A DNA stretch of 15,071 nucleotides, from contig CAZVAR010000094.1 of NCBI GenBank assembly GCA_964625225.1, positions 1 to 15,071 of the forward strand, in the 5' to 3' direction. Position numbers and translations under genes: made by a program. Source of the stretch: CAZVAR01 sp964625225. GTDB taxonomy: Bacteria > Pseudomonadota > Alphaproteobacteria > JAJUGE01. Every line of letters begins with the position of its first letter. Within the stretch, counting starts at the first letter, position 1. Below are positions 1-6,545 of this stretch, one piece after another. Under the pieces are notes generated by a model, which had not been told where the DNA came from, made no database searches, and saw only the letters and a program-made list of their open reading frames with translations.

Positions 1-1
1 C

Positions 2-1102
2 TGCCTCGCCTGCATGACGACCTGCCCGTCGGGGGTGCATTACCAGCACCTGGTCGATCACGGCCGCTCCTACATCGAGGAACATTATCGTCGGCCGCTG
101 CCGGACCGCCTCCTGCGGGCGACGCTCGCAGCGGTGCTGCCGCGGCTGTTTCTGACGCGGCTCGCGCTGATCGGCGGCAAGTTCGTGCGGCCGCTGGCGC
201 CGTTCCTGTCGCGGCGCGTGCAAGCGCTGCTCCGATTGGCGCCGCGGACGATCCCGGCACCCTCTGCGATGGAGCGGCCGCACGTCTATCCGGCGGCCGG
301 CGAGCGGCGGATGCGGGTGGCGCTGCTGACCGGCTGCGTGCAGCAGGCGATCGACCCCGCCATCAACGAGGCGACCGTCCGGCTGCTGACCCGGCACGGC
401 TGCGAGGTGGTGGTCGCGCGCGGCACGGGCTGCTGCGGCGCGCTGCCGCATCATCTCGGCAAGGACGCGCCGGGGCTGCGGCTGGCGAAGGCCAACATCG
501 CCGCCTGGATGCGCGAGGTCGAGGGGGACGGGCTCGACGCGGTCGTGATCAACGCCTCGGGCTGCGGGACGCAGGTGAAGGACTACGGCTTCATGTTTCT
601 GTCCTCGGTTTTCTGGGGGCGCGCGCCCCGGGCGGGGCCCCCCCCCGCCGCAACCGTGTCCGGCCTGGCCAAGGACGTGACCGAGGTCATGGCCGCGCTC
701 GGGCTGCGGGAGGCCGGACCCGGACCGCGGCCCACGGTCGCCTATCACTCCGCCTGCTCGATGCAGCACGGGCAGAAGATACACCGCGAGCCGGTCGCGC
801 TGCTGAAGGCGGCCGGGTTCGAGGTCCGCGCGGTGCCGGAGGGGCATCTTTGCTGCGGCTCCGCCGGGACCTACAACATTCTGCAACCCGAGATCGCCAC
901 GCGCCTGCGCAACCGCAAGGTCGCCAATATCGAGCGGACCCGGCCCGACGTGATCGCGACCGGCAATATCGGCTGCATCACCCAGATCGGCTCCGGCACC
1001 GACATCCCGATCGTCCACACCGTGGAACTGCTCGACTGGGCGACGGGCGGCCCGAAGCCGGCGGCGCTGGCGGAGTGGCGCGCGAGCGCAACCGGTCGGT
1101 GA
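2..1102 (+). CDS. glcF: Glycolate oxidase iron-sulfur subunit GlcF (5' truncated by window edge)
   Basis: This is the C-terminal part of the iron-sulfur subunit of glycolate oxidase, which with GlcD and GlcE oxidises glycolate to glyoxylate and passes electrons to the membrane quinone pool. Reading is open from base 2 and begins inside a ferredoxin-type 4Fe-4S motif (CLACxxTCPSGV), so the true start and the first cluster lie upstream of the window. Two cysteine-rich CCG domains follow. The first has LTGCVQ, then GTGCCGALPHH, then NASGCGTQVKDYG. The second has YHSACSMQHGQK, then GHLCCGSAGTYN, then GNIGCITQI. The end (VHTVELLDWATGG) is typical of GlcF. Between the two domains, at about 596-648, the usual charged linker is replaced by an unrelated Gly/Pro/Arg-rich stretch coded by very GC-rich DNA with a C9 run; this may be a sequence error. 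The assignment rests on the motif order. The glcD and glcE genes are expected upstream but are not visible. Confidence 0.93.
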   Translation, partial: CLACMTTCPSGVHYQHLVDHGRSYIEEHYRRPLPDRLLRATLAAVLPRLFLTRLALIGGKFVRPLAPFLSRRVQALLRLAPRTIPAPSAMERPHVYPAAGERRMRVALLTGCVQQAIDPAINEATVRLLTRHGCEVVVARGTGCCGALPHHLGKDAPGLRLAKANIAAWMREVEGDGLDAVVINASGCGTQVKDYGFMFLSSVFWGRAPRAGPPPAATVSGLAKDVTEVMAALGLREAGPGPRPTVAYHSACSMQHGQKIHREPVALLKAAGFEVRAVPEGHLCCGSAGTYNILQPEIATRLRNRKVANIERTRPDVIATGNIGCITQIGSGTDIPIVHTVELLDWATGGPKPAALAEWRASATGR

Positions 1103-1161
1103 CCCGGTCGCGCGATACCGGGAGGGCTCCGCCGGCGCCCGGCCGGCGCGATACTCGGGCC

Positions 1162-1706
1162 GTGGCCCGCCGCAGAGCCCTCGCGCTTGCCCTGCTCCCG
1201 GTCGTCGCCGCTCGTGCCGAACAGAACGACCCGCGTCTCGACGGCCAGTTCGCGCGACTCCATACCACCGACGATCCGGGGGAAGCCGCGAGGATCGATG
1301 CCGAGATCCGGTCGGTCCGGCTACGCTCAGGCGACGGGGGGGCGACCGGATGATCGATCAGGGCAGTCTTGCCGTCGCCGGGGGCGTCCGGGCGGTCGCG
1401 CTCGCCGCCTTCGACCGGATCGTCGAACGGCGGCCGGACTTCGTGGAGGGCCGGAACAAGCGGGCGACGCTGCATTACCTGATGCGGAACTATGGGGCGT
1501 CGGCTCACGACGTCGAGCGGACGCTGGTCCTGGAACCGCGCCATTACGGCGCGCTGTGGGGCATGGGGCTGATCCAGCTCCGGCTCGACCGCGAGCGCGA
1601 GGCGCCCGACCGGTTCGGCCGGGCGCTGGCGATCGATCCGCATTTGGAGGGTATTCGGACGCTTGCGGAGCGGCTTGCGACGAAGGTGGAAGGCAAGCCA
1701 ATCTGA
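1162..1706 (+). pseudogene. Secreted tetratricopeptide-repeat protein, frameshifted
   Basis: This reads as one TPR protein of about 180 residues split over two frames. The first part starts at GTG 1162 with a short signal peptide (three arginines, then a hydrophobic ALALALLPVVAARA, with cleavage likely before EQNDP) and continues as DPRLDGQFARLHTTDDPGEA until it leaves frame near 1336-1353. The second part, from about 1350, carries TPR-like helices: ALAAFDRIVERRPDF, NKRATLHYLMRNYGAS, DVERTLVLEPRHYGALWGMG and RALAIDPHLEG. Adding one G to the G7 run at 1336-1342 joins the halves in frame with no stop codon. The break is therefore either a sequencing error or a recent 1-base deletion. An alternative start is GTG 1099, which overlaps the glcF stop as GTGA but gives an over-long n-region before the signal peptide. 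The TPR units suggest protein-protein contacts in the periplasm; the partner is unknown. Confidence 0.75.
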
Positions 1707-1746
1707 CCGTCCGCCCCGTTTTTCCCGTCGGTACGCCGCATTCGCC

Positions 1747-2970
1747 GTGACCTACTCCGCCGCCCGCGCCACCGCGCTGCTCTCGGTCGCGCTCGTACTC
1801 AATCAGATCGGGCTGATGGCGTTTCCGGCCGTGCTGCCGACGCTGATGGCGGAGTGGCGCCTGAGCGAGGGAGAGGCCGGCTGGATCGGGGGCATCTACT
1901 TCGCCGGCTACGCCGCCGCGGTGCCGCTCCTGTCGGGCCTCACCGACCGCATCGACGGGCGCCGGATCTATGCCGTGGCGGCGCTGATCGGGGCCGCGGC
2001 CTCGTTCGCCTTCGCCCTGGTCGCCGAGGGGTTCTGGACGGCGCTGATCGCGCGCCTGCTGAGCGGAGTCGGACTCGCCGGCGTCCACATGCCGGGCCTG
2101 AAGCTGCTGGCCGACCGCACCGAGGGTGCCGTTCAGGCCCGCGCCAGCGCGATCTATACCGCGGTCTACGCGCTCGGCAGCGGCGGCTCCTTCGTGGTGG
2201 CCGGCATCATCGCCGCCTGGCTCGGCTGGGAATGGGCCTTCCTCGCCGGTGGGATCGGGCCGCTGCTGTCGCTGCCGCTGCTGCTTCCGCTGGAGCCGCC
2301 CCGCGCAGCGGCGGCGCCGGCGACCGATGCGCCCCGGCTTCTCGACCCGCGACCGGTGCTGCGCAACCGCGACGTGCTGACCTACATCCTCTGCTATGCG
2401 GGCAACACCTGGGAGGTGTTCGCGGTGCGGACCTGGTTCGTGGCCTTCGTGGTGTTCAACCAGTCGCTGCCGCACAATGCCGGCTGGACCTGGAACGCCG
2501 CAGTCCTGTCGGGACTGTCGGCGATGATCTCGGTTCCCGCGACGGTCCTGATCGCCGAGCTCGCGGTCCGGTTCGGGCGTCCGCGGGTGATCGCCGCGAC
2601 CGCGACCGCGTCAATCCTGGTCTGCGCCCTGCTCGGTCTCGCCGCCGAGGCGAGCTTCCCGCTGGCGCTGGCGCTGCTGATCCTGCACGGCATCACCAGT
2701 TTCGGCGACACCGGCTCGATCACCGGCGGCGCGGTGGCGGCGACCGACCCGCGGTACCGCGGCCTCTCGCTCGCTGCGTATGCGTTCGCAGGCTTCACCA
2801 CCGGCTTCCTGGGGCCGCTGGCGGTCGGGTTCGCGCTGCAGGCGGCCGGCGGCGTGGCGGACGGCCGCGCCTGGGCGCTCGCCTTCGCCGTGATGGCGCT
2901 GGGCTCGGCCGTCAGCGCGCTCACCATGTTGGCGCGGCTGCGCCGGTCAGCCAAGCGCGGCGGCGGGTAG
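1747..2970 (+). CDS. Major facilitator superfamily transporter
   Basis: This is a 407-residue inner-membrane transporter of the major facilitator superfamily; the substrate cannot be told from sequence. The reading frame extends upstream to 1663, but that stretch overlaps the TPR gene and is Arg-rich and soluble-looking. GTG 1747 places the first hydrophobic segment (ALLSVALVLNQIGLMAF) at the N-terminus, as usual. A loop 2-3 signature is seen at residues 64-73 (GLTDRIDGRR), where MFS proteins carry motif A. About twelve hydrophobic segments can be counted, with a central Pro/Ala-rich cytoplasmic loop near residues 185-210 that divides the two six-helix halves. The C-terminus is basic (ARLRRSAKR). 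It starts 40 bases after the TPR gene on the same strand and is followed by a second, dissimilar MFS gene with its own promoter. Confidence 0.88.
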   Translation: MTYSAARATALLSVALVLNQIGLMAFPAVLPTLMAEWRLSEGEAGWIGGIYFAGYAAAVPLLSGLTDRIDGRRIYAVAALIGAAASFAFALVAEGFWTALIARLLSGVGLAGVHMPGLKLLADRTEGAVQARASAIYTAVYALGSGGSFVVAGIIAAWLGWEWAFLAGGIGPLLSLPLLLPLEPPRAAAAPATDAPRLLDPRPVLRNRDVLTYILCYAGNTWEVFAVRTWFVAFVVFNQSLPHNAGWTWNAAVLSGLSAMISVPATVLIAELAVRFGRPRVIAATATASILVCALLGLAAEASFPLALALLILHGITSFGDTGSITGGAVAATDPRYRGLSLAAYAFAGFTTGFLGPLAVGFALQAAGGVADGRAWALAFAVMALGSAVSALTMLARLRRSAKRGGG

Positions 2971-2998
2971 CCGAGGCGGGAGGGGCCGGCGGCGCGGC

Positions 2999-3026
2999 TT
3001 GACGGCCCGATTTACGTGTATATACA
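2999..3026 (+). promoter_or_regulatory. Predicted sigma70-type promoter for the second MFS gene
   Basis: TTGACG (2999-3004) and TATACA (3021-3026) are separated by 16 bases, close to the -35 and -10 consensus, in a short AT-rich island between two GC-rich genes. A transcript would begin near 3033, about 30 bases before the ATG at 3064. This is pattern matching only. Confidence 0.55.
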
Positions 3027-3027
3027 C
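3016..3027. promoter_or_regulatory. Perfect 12-bp palindrome, candidate repressor operator
   Basis: GTGTATATACAC is fully self-complementary and covers the predicted -10 element, so a bound protein would block transcription. The core TGTA-N2-TACA resembles the operators of the HutC branch of GntR regulators. No regulator gene of that kind lies in the window, so the pairing is inference. Confidence 0.5.
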
Positions 3028-3063
3028 TGAATCCCGATTCTGCCCGACCGACGGATTCACTCC

Positions 3064-4259
3064 ATGCGCCGCACGCCGTTGCTGATCCTGCTGTGCGGGT
3101 TCCTGGTTCTCGCCGTGGGCATGGGGACGCGCTTCAGCTTCGGGCTGTTTCTGGCGCCGATGAGCGGCGACCTGGGCTGGTCGTTCACCGTGTTCGCCCT
3201 CGCGATGGGCGTGCAGCATTTCCTCTGGGGCCTGCTGCAGCCCTTCGCCGGCATGGTCTCGGACCGGTTCGGGCCGGCCAGGGTGGTCGGCATCGGCCTG
3301 CTGGTCTATGCCGCGGGGGTGGCCTGGATGGCGACCGTCTCGGCGCCGCCGGAGCTGTGGTTCGGCGCGTCGACGCTGATCGCGCTCGGCGGCAGCGGGG
3401 CCGGCATGTCGGTGGTGCTGAGCGCGGTCGCGCGCGCCTTCCCGGCGGAGCGGCACAGCCTCGTCATGGGCGTCACCACGGCCGGCGCCTCCTTCGGCCA
3501 GCTCGTCTTCTCCCCGGTCGCGCAGGGCCTGATCGGCAGTCTGGGCTGGGCCGACGCGCTCCTCGTCATGGCGGCAACGGCCGCGGCCGCCTCGGCGCTG
3601 GCGCTGGCGCTGGTCGGGCAGGGGCCCGCGAAACCGGCACCGGGTGTCGCGGACCAGTCGCTGCGCGACGCGCTCGCCGAGGCGNNNNNNNNNNCCTTAC
3701 TGCCGGGTTCTTCGTCTGCGGCTTCCACGTCACGCTGATCATGACCCATCTTCCGGCGTTCGCTGTGCTGTGCGGGCTTCCGGCGATGGTCGGCGCGTCG
3801 GCACTGGCGCTGATCGGCCTGTTCAACCTGATCGGCACCAATGTCGCCGGCTGGCTGGGTGACCGCCACCGCAAGAAGTACCTTCTGAGCGGCATCTATT
3901 TCGGCCGCGCCGTCTGCATCGGGCTCTATGTCCTGCTGCCGGTGACGGAAACGACGACCCTGGCCTTCGCCGCGGCGATGGGCCTGCTCTGGCTCAGCAC
4001 GGTGCCGCTGACCAGCGGCCTGGTCGGGCAGATCTTCGGCGTCCGCTGGCTCGCGACGCTGTTCGGGATCGTGTTCTTCGGCCACCAGGTCGGCGCCTTC
4101 CTCGGCGCCTGGCTGGGCAGCTACGTGTTCGAGGCGACCGGGTCCTATGACGGGGTATGGTACGTCGCGATCCTGCTCGGGCTGCTCGCCGGCGTCGTGC
4201 ACCTGCCGATCGCCGACCGGCCGCTGCCGCGGCTCGCGGCGGCGCCGCGGCCCGCCTGA
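3064..4259 (+). CDS. MFS transporter interrupted by an assembly gap
   Basis: This is an inner-membrane MFS transporter of roughly 400 residues; it resembles the oxalate/formate-antiporter or monocarboxylate-type branch, but the substrate is unknown. The N-terminal half starts at ATG 3064 (MRRTPLLILLCGFLVLAVGM) and has motif A at residues 63-74 (GMVSDRFGPARV). It runs into ten Ns at 3685-3694. The C-terminal half resumes in a different frame (LTAGFFVCGFHVTLIMTHLP) and ends at the TGA at 4257-4259. The halves belong together, since each supplies about six hydrophobic segments and the central loop falls at the gap. The real gap length should equal 2 modulo 3; ten is presumably an arbitrary filler. 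The gene has its own promoter and operator-like palindrome upstream. No convincing Shine-Dalgarno is seen. Confidence 0.87.
3685..3694. other. Assembly gap (10 N)
   Basis: Ten undetermined bases lie in the central loop of the second MFS gene. The frame differs on each side, so the true number of missing bases is not ten. Confidence 0.99.
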
Positions 4260-4344
4260 GCGGTTCACGGCGCCGCGATCGGAGTTGAATTGCAGGAGCC
4301 CGACCCGAGTCCCACGTTCAGGCGGATACGCGATCCACTGCCGC

Positions 4345-4349
4345 AGGAG
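4345..4349 (+). promoter_or_regulatory. Ribosome binding site of msrP
   Basis: AGGAG sits 7 bases before the ATG at 4357. It fixes the msrP start, although the open frame extends back to 4147 inside the MFS gene. The 11-mer GCAGGAGCCCG around it also occurs at 4292-4302. Confidence 0.75.
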
Positions 4350-4356
4350 CCCGCAC

Positions 4357-5343
4357 ATGCCGATCCGTAGACGACGCGGCTGGGAGCTGCCGGAAAGCGC
4401 GGTGACGCCGGAATCGGTCTTTCTGGCGCGGCGCCGGTTGATTAAGGCCGCCGTCGCCGGACCGGCGCTGCTCGCCGCCGCGCCGCTGATCGGCGGCGAC
4501 GCCGAGGCGTCCAAGGCGGGGGGCGCCGCCGCGGACAATCCGTGGGCCGACCTCTATCCCGTCGAGCGGAACCCGCGCTTTACCGTCGAGCGGGCTCCGA
4601 CCCCGGAAGCACTGGCGACCACCTACAACAATTTCTACGAGTTCGGCTCCCACAAGACGATCTGGCGCTCGGCGCAGAAGCTGCCGCTGCAGCCCTGGCT
4701 CGTGCGGATCGATGGGATGGTCGAGACGGAGATCACGCTCGACTTCGACGAGCTCGTGCGCCGGATGCCGCTGGAGGAACGGATCTACCGCCTGCGCTGC
4801 GTCGAGGCCTGGGCGATGGTGGTGCCCTGGAGCGGCTTTCCTCTGGCGGCGCTGGTCGACTTCGCCCGGCCGCTCGGCAGTGCGACCTATCTGCGCATGG
4901 AGACGTTCAAGGAGCCGACGGTGGCGCCGGGCCAGCGGCAGTTCTGGTATCCCTGGCCGTATGTCGAGGGGCTGCGGCTGGACGAGGCCCGCAACGAACT
5001 CGCCTTCATCGCGACCGGCCTCTACGGGAAGCCGCTGCCGAAGCAGAACGGCGCGCCGCTGCGTCTGGTCGTGCCGTGGAAATACGGGTTCAAGTCGATC
5101 AAGTCGGTCGTCCGCTTCACCTTCACCGACGAGCAGCCGCTCAATTTCTGGCAGGAGATCCAGGGCCGCGAGTACGGCTTCTGGGCCAACGTCAATCCCG
5201 AGGTGCCGCACCCGCGCTGGAGCCAGGCGACGGAGCGCGTGATCGGGACCGATGAGGAGCAGCCGACCCGGATCTATAACGGCTACGGCGAGTTCGTCGC
5301 CGCACTCTATGCCGGGATGGATCCGAAGGTGCTGTTCTACTGA
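4357..5343 (+). CDS. msrP: Protein-methionine-sulfoxide reductase catalytic subunit MsrP
   Basis: This is a 328-residue periplasmic molybdenum-molybdopterin enzyme (formerly YedY) that reduces oxidised methionines in envelope proteins. It has a twin-arginine export signal at residues 24-33 (ARRRLIKAAV) followed by a hydrophobic Ala-rich segment, as needed for export of a folded cofactor-loaded protein. The molybdenum-ligating cysteine is Cys148 in RCVEAWAMVVPWSGFPL, the family's signature. Other family blocks are NNFYEFGSHK, PYVEGLRLDEA, LYGKPLPKQNGAP and PWKYGFKSIKS. The length is normal for the family. The usual electron-donating partner, the haem membrane protein MsrQ, is often encoded directly downstream, but here the next gene is on the opposite strand and unrelated. 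A donor encoded elsewhere must be assumed. The gene begins 97 bases after the second MFS gene and could be cotranscribed with it. Confidence 0.95.
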   Translation: MPIRRRRGWELPESAVTPESVFLARRRLIKAAVAGPALLAAAPLIGGDAEASKAGGAAADNPWADLYPVERNPRFTVERAPTPEALATTYNNFYEFGSHKTIWRSAQKLPLQPWLVRIDGMVETEITLDFDELVRRMPLEERIYRLRCVEAWAMVVPWSGFPLAALVDFARPLGSATYLRMETFKEPTVAPGQRQFWYPWPYVEGLRLDEARNELAFIATGLYGKPLPKQNGAPLRLVVPWKYGFKSIKSVVRFTFTDEQPLNFWQEIQGREYGFWANVNPEVPHPRWSQATERVIGTDEEQPTRIYNGYGEFVAALYAGMDPKVLFY

Positions 5344-5367
5344 GCCGGCGCCGCCCTCAGCGCCGGC
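5344..5367. terminator. Inverted repeat between convergent msrP and methyltransferase genes
   Basis: GCCGGCGC (5344-5351) and GCGCCGGC (5360-5367) form a perfect 8-bp stem with an 8-base loop. It begins directly after the msrP stop and contains the methyltransferase stop in its loop. Neither strand has a T run after the stem, so it may slow polymerase or protect 3' ends rather than act as a classical intrinsic terminator. Confidence 0.35.
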
Positions 5368-6109
5368 AGATCGAGACGTATTCGGCGTGGCGTTCGCCGG
5401 GGGTCGGGACCCGGAAGGGGCAGGCCTCGGTGGGATAGACGGTGCGGTCCTCGTAGCTGTAGAGCTGATACGCGGCCGGATAATCGGCCGAAGACTTTTC
5501 GACCACCTCGCGGAACAGGGCCCGGTAACGTTCGGAATAGTCGATCCCCGGCGCCCGGACATGGAAGGTCTCGGTCGGGACCGGATAGGGATATTCGACC
5601 GTGGTGTCGCCCAGGACCGGAACCGACAGGACGGCGATCCCGTCCGGCCGGAGGATCCGGGCGAGCTCCGACAGCGCCTTACGGTCGTCGTCGACATGCT
5701 CGAGCACATGCGAGGCGAACACGAAGTCGTAGGAGGCGTCGGGGAAGGGCAGGTCGCGGATGTCGGCCGGGACATCGACCCCGCCAGCCGCGATGTCGGT
5801 CGTCGTGTAGCGGGCGAAGCGCTTCGCGAGGTAACGGCTCAGCTCCGGCTCCGGCGCGAAGTGTAGCGCGGCGCGGCCGGTCGGGTCCCAGCTCGCGAAG
5901 AGGTCGTTCAGCACGCAGATCTGGAGCCGGTGCCGCTCGAGCGCGCCGCAGCGGGGGCACATCGCGTTCCGCCGCGTGCCGTGGCGGCGCTTCTTGTCGA
6001 AGAACTTGCCGCGGTACCGGCAGATCGGGCAGGTGAACACCGGCCGGTCGAGCAGGACGAGGCCGGGCCTTCTCAGCATGCGCTTGGCCTTCCTGATCCA
6101 GGCTTTCAT
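5357..6109 (-). CDS. Zinc-ribbon class I SAM-dependent methyltransferase
   Basis: This is a predicted 250-residue methyltransferase with an unknown acceptor. The N-terminus has a four-cysteine zinc-ribbon-like knuckle, CPIC at residues 27-30 and CPRC at 51-54, followed by GALERHR. A class I SAM fold follows. Motif I is atypical (LHFAPEPELSRYL in place of the Gly-rich loop). The acidic strand end is TTTDI, and the later motifs are typical: DIRDLPFPDASYDFVFASHV, LEHVDDD and ARILRPDGIAVLSVP. The chosen start is MKAWIRKAKR; the frame extends to 6202, but those residues look random. There is no clear Shine-Dalgarno. A weak promoter-like pair on the minus strand (TTTTCT at 6215-6210 and TATACG at 6192-6187, 17 apart) would give a leader of about 70 bases. 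Proteins of this layout are often found near glycan or surface-polymer genes, but no such cluster is seen immediately beside it. Confidence 0.83.
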   Translation of the reverse strand: MKAWIRKAKRMLRRPGLVLLDRPVFTCPICRYRGKFFDKKRRHGTRRNAMCPRCGALERHRLQICVLNDLFASWDPTGRAALHFAPEPELSRYLAKRFARYTTTDIAAGGVDVPADIRDLPFPDASYDFVFASHVLEHVDDDRKALSELARILRPDGIAVLSVPVLGDTTVEYPYPVPTETFHVRAPGIDYSERYRALFREVVEKSSADYPAAYQLYSYEDRTVYPTEACPFRVPTPGERHAEYVSICRR

Positions 6110-6310
6110 CGGCAGTGCGGCGCGCGTGGCGGCGAGTGGCACGTGCGGGGGGCTCCTGTCCGGGCGACCGTTGCTGCGGGGTGCTTCGTATAGTGGGTCC
6201 ACCCGGCCGAGAAAAGCGATCGGAAGGGGAAATCCTGTCCCTTGGGGAGGAACGGCAATCCCGCCGTGCGGCGGGTCCGGGCGCAGCCCGCCGGCCGACG
6301 CTGACGGGTC

Positions 6311-6345
6311 GAAAGAAATTGGCCCGGAACCGAGGTTCCGGGCCA
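6311..6345 (-). terminator. Intrinsic terminator-like hairpin, minus strand
   Basis: GGCCCGGAACC (6321-6331) pairs perfectly with GGTTCCGGGCC (6334-6344), plus an outer T-A pair. Read on the minus strand it is followed by AATTTCTTTC. On the plus strand no T run follows, so it ends leftward transcripts only. It lies about 150 bases beyond a first terminator after lysR, which suggests it serves a separate transcript. Confidence 0.65.
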
Positions 6346-6420
6346 GTTAGAACAGGGAGGCTTCACGTCTGGGAGACATCGGGGCCGAAGCCCGGACGTC
6401 GAGCTTGCGCCCTGTAAGGG
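6311..6420 (-). ncRNA. Candidate small RNA ending in an intrinsic terminator
   Basis: On the minus strand, GACGTC (6400-6395) pairs with GATGTC (6380-6375, one G-U). Inside it GGGC-UUCG-GCCC forms a C(UUCG)G tetraloop hairpin, with a single C-C mismatch between the two helices. The segment is closed by ACAGGG/CCCTGT (6415-6410 with 6357-6352). A linker then carries two CUCCC motifs that could pair with Shine-Dalgarno sequences, and the T-tailed hairpin at 6345-6311 follows. This layout is common for trans-acting small RNAs. I found no clean promoter; TTGAAC at 6469-6464 is the best -35 but has a poor -10. It could instead be the 3' untranslated end of lysR mRNA. Confidence 0.35.
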
Positions 6421-6494
6421 GACAAGGGATCGAATGCCGATCAACAACACTCGACGAAATCATGTTCAACCCGAAGTGTCGCCGACAGAATCGC

Positions 6495-6545
6495 AAAAAA
6501 GTCACGGCGGCCATGCGCCGCGCGCATGGCTGTCACGCCGCCGCC
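6495..6545 (-). terminator. Likely lysR terminator overlapping its stop codon
   Basis: On the minus strand GCCATGCGC and GCGCATGGC (6530-6522 and 6518-6510) form a 9-bp stem with a 3-base loop. An outer GGCGGC/GCCGCC pairing is also possible. TTTTTT (6500-6495) follows after a few unpaired bases. The lysR stop at 6533-6535 lies at the edge of the hairpin. The spacer before the T run makes it less than ideal. Confidence 0.55.

Larger units (their letters stand above)
6110..6532. other. Intergenic region of about 420 bases between methyltransferase and LysR genes
   Basis: I see no convincing protein gene here. Short open frames have no family-like sequence. From left to right it holds the possible methyltransferase promoter (6187-6215), a small GC hairpin CCCGCC-GTGC-GGCGGG (6260-6275), a T-tailed hairpin pointing left (6311-6345), a structured segment with a UUCG hairpin (6352-6415), and the likely lysR terminator (6495-6545). 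Confidence 0.7.

Noticed and set aside
1327..2475. A 382-codon minus-strand frame across the TPR and first MFS genes
   Set aside because: It has low-complexity Arg/Gly/His composition and lies opposite a clear membrane protein.
4292..4353. Repeated 11-mer GCAGGAGCCCG before msrP as a regulatory repeat
   Set aside because: The second copy is simply the ribosome binding site region; two short GC-rich copies may be chance.
4318..5775. A 485-codon minus-strand frame across msrP and the methyltransferase end
   Set aside because: It is antisense to msrP, and its other half is a frame shadow of the methyltransferase.
6106..6450. A 114-codon minus-strand frame in the methyltransferase/LysR intergenic region
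   Set aside because: It runs through the T-tailed hairpin and the structured segment, has no ribosome binding site and no recognisable motif.
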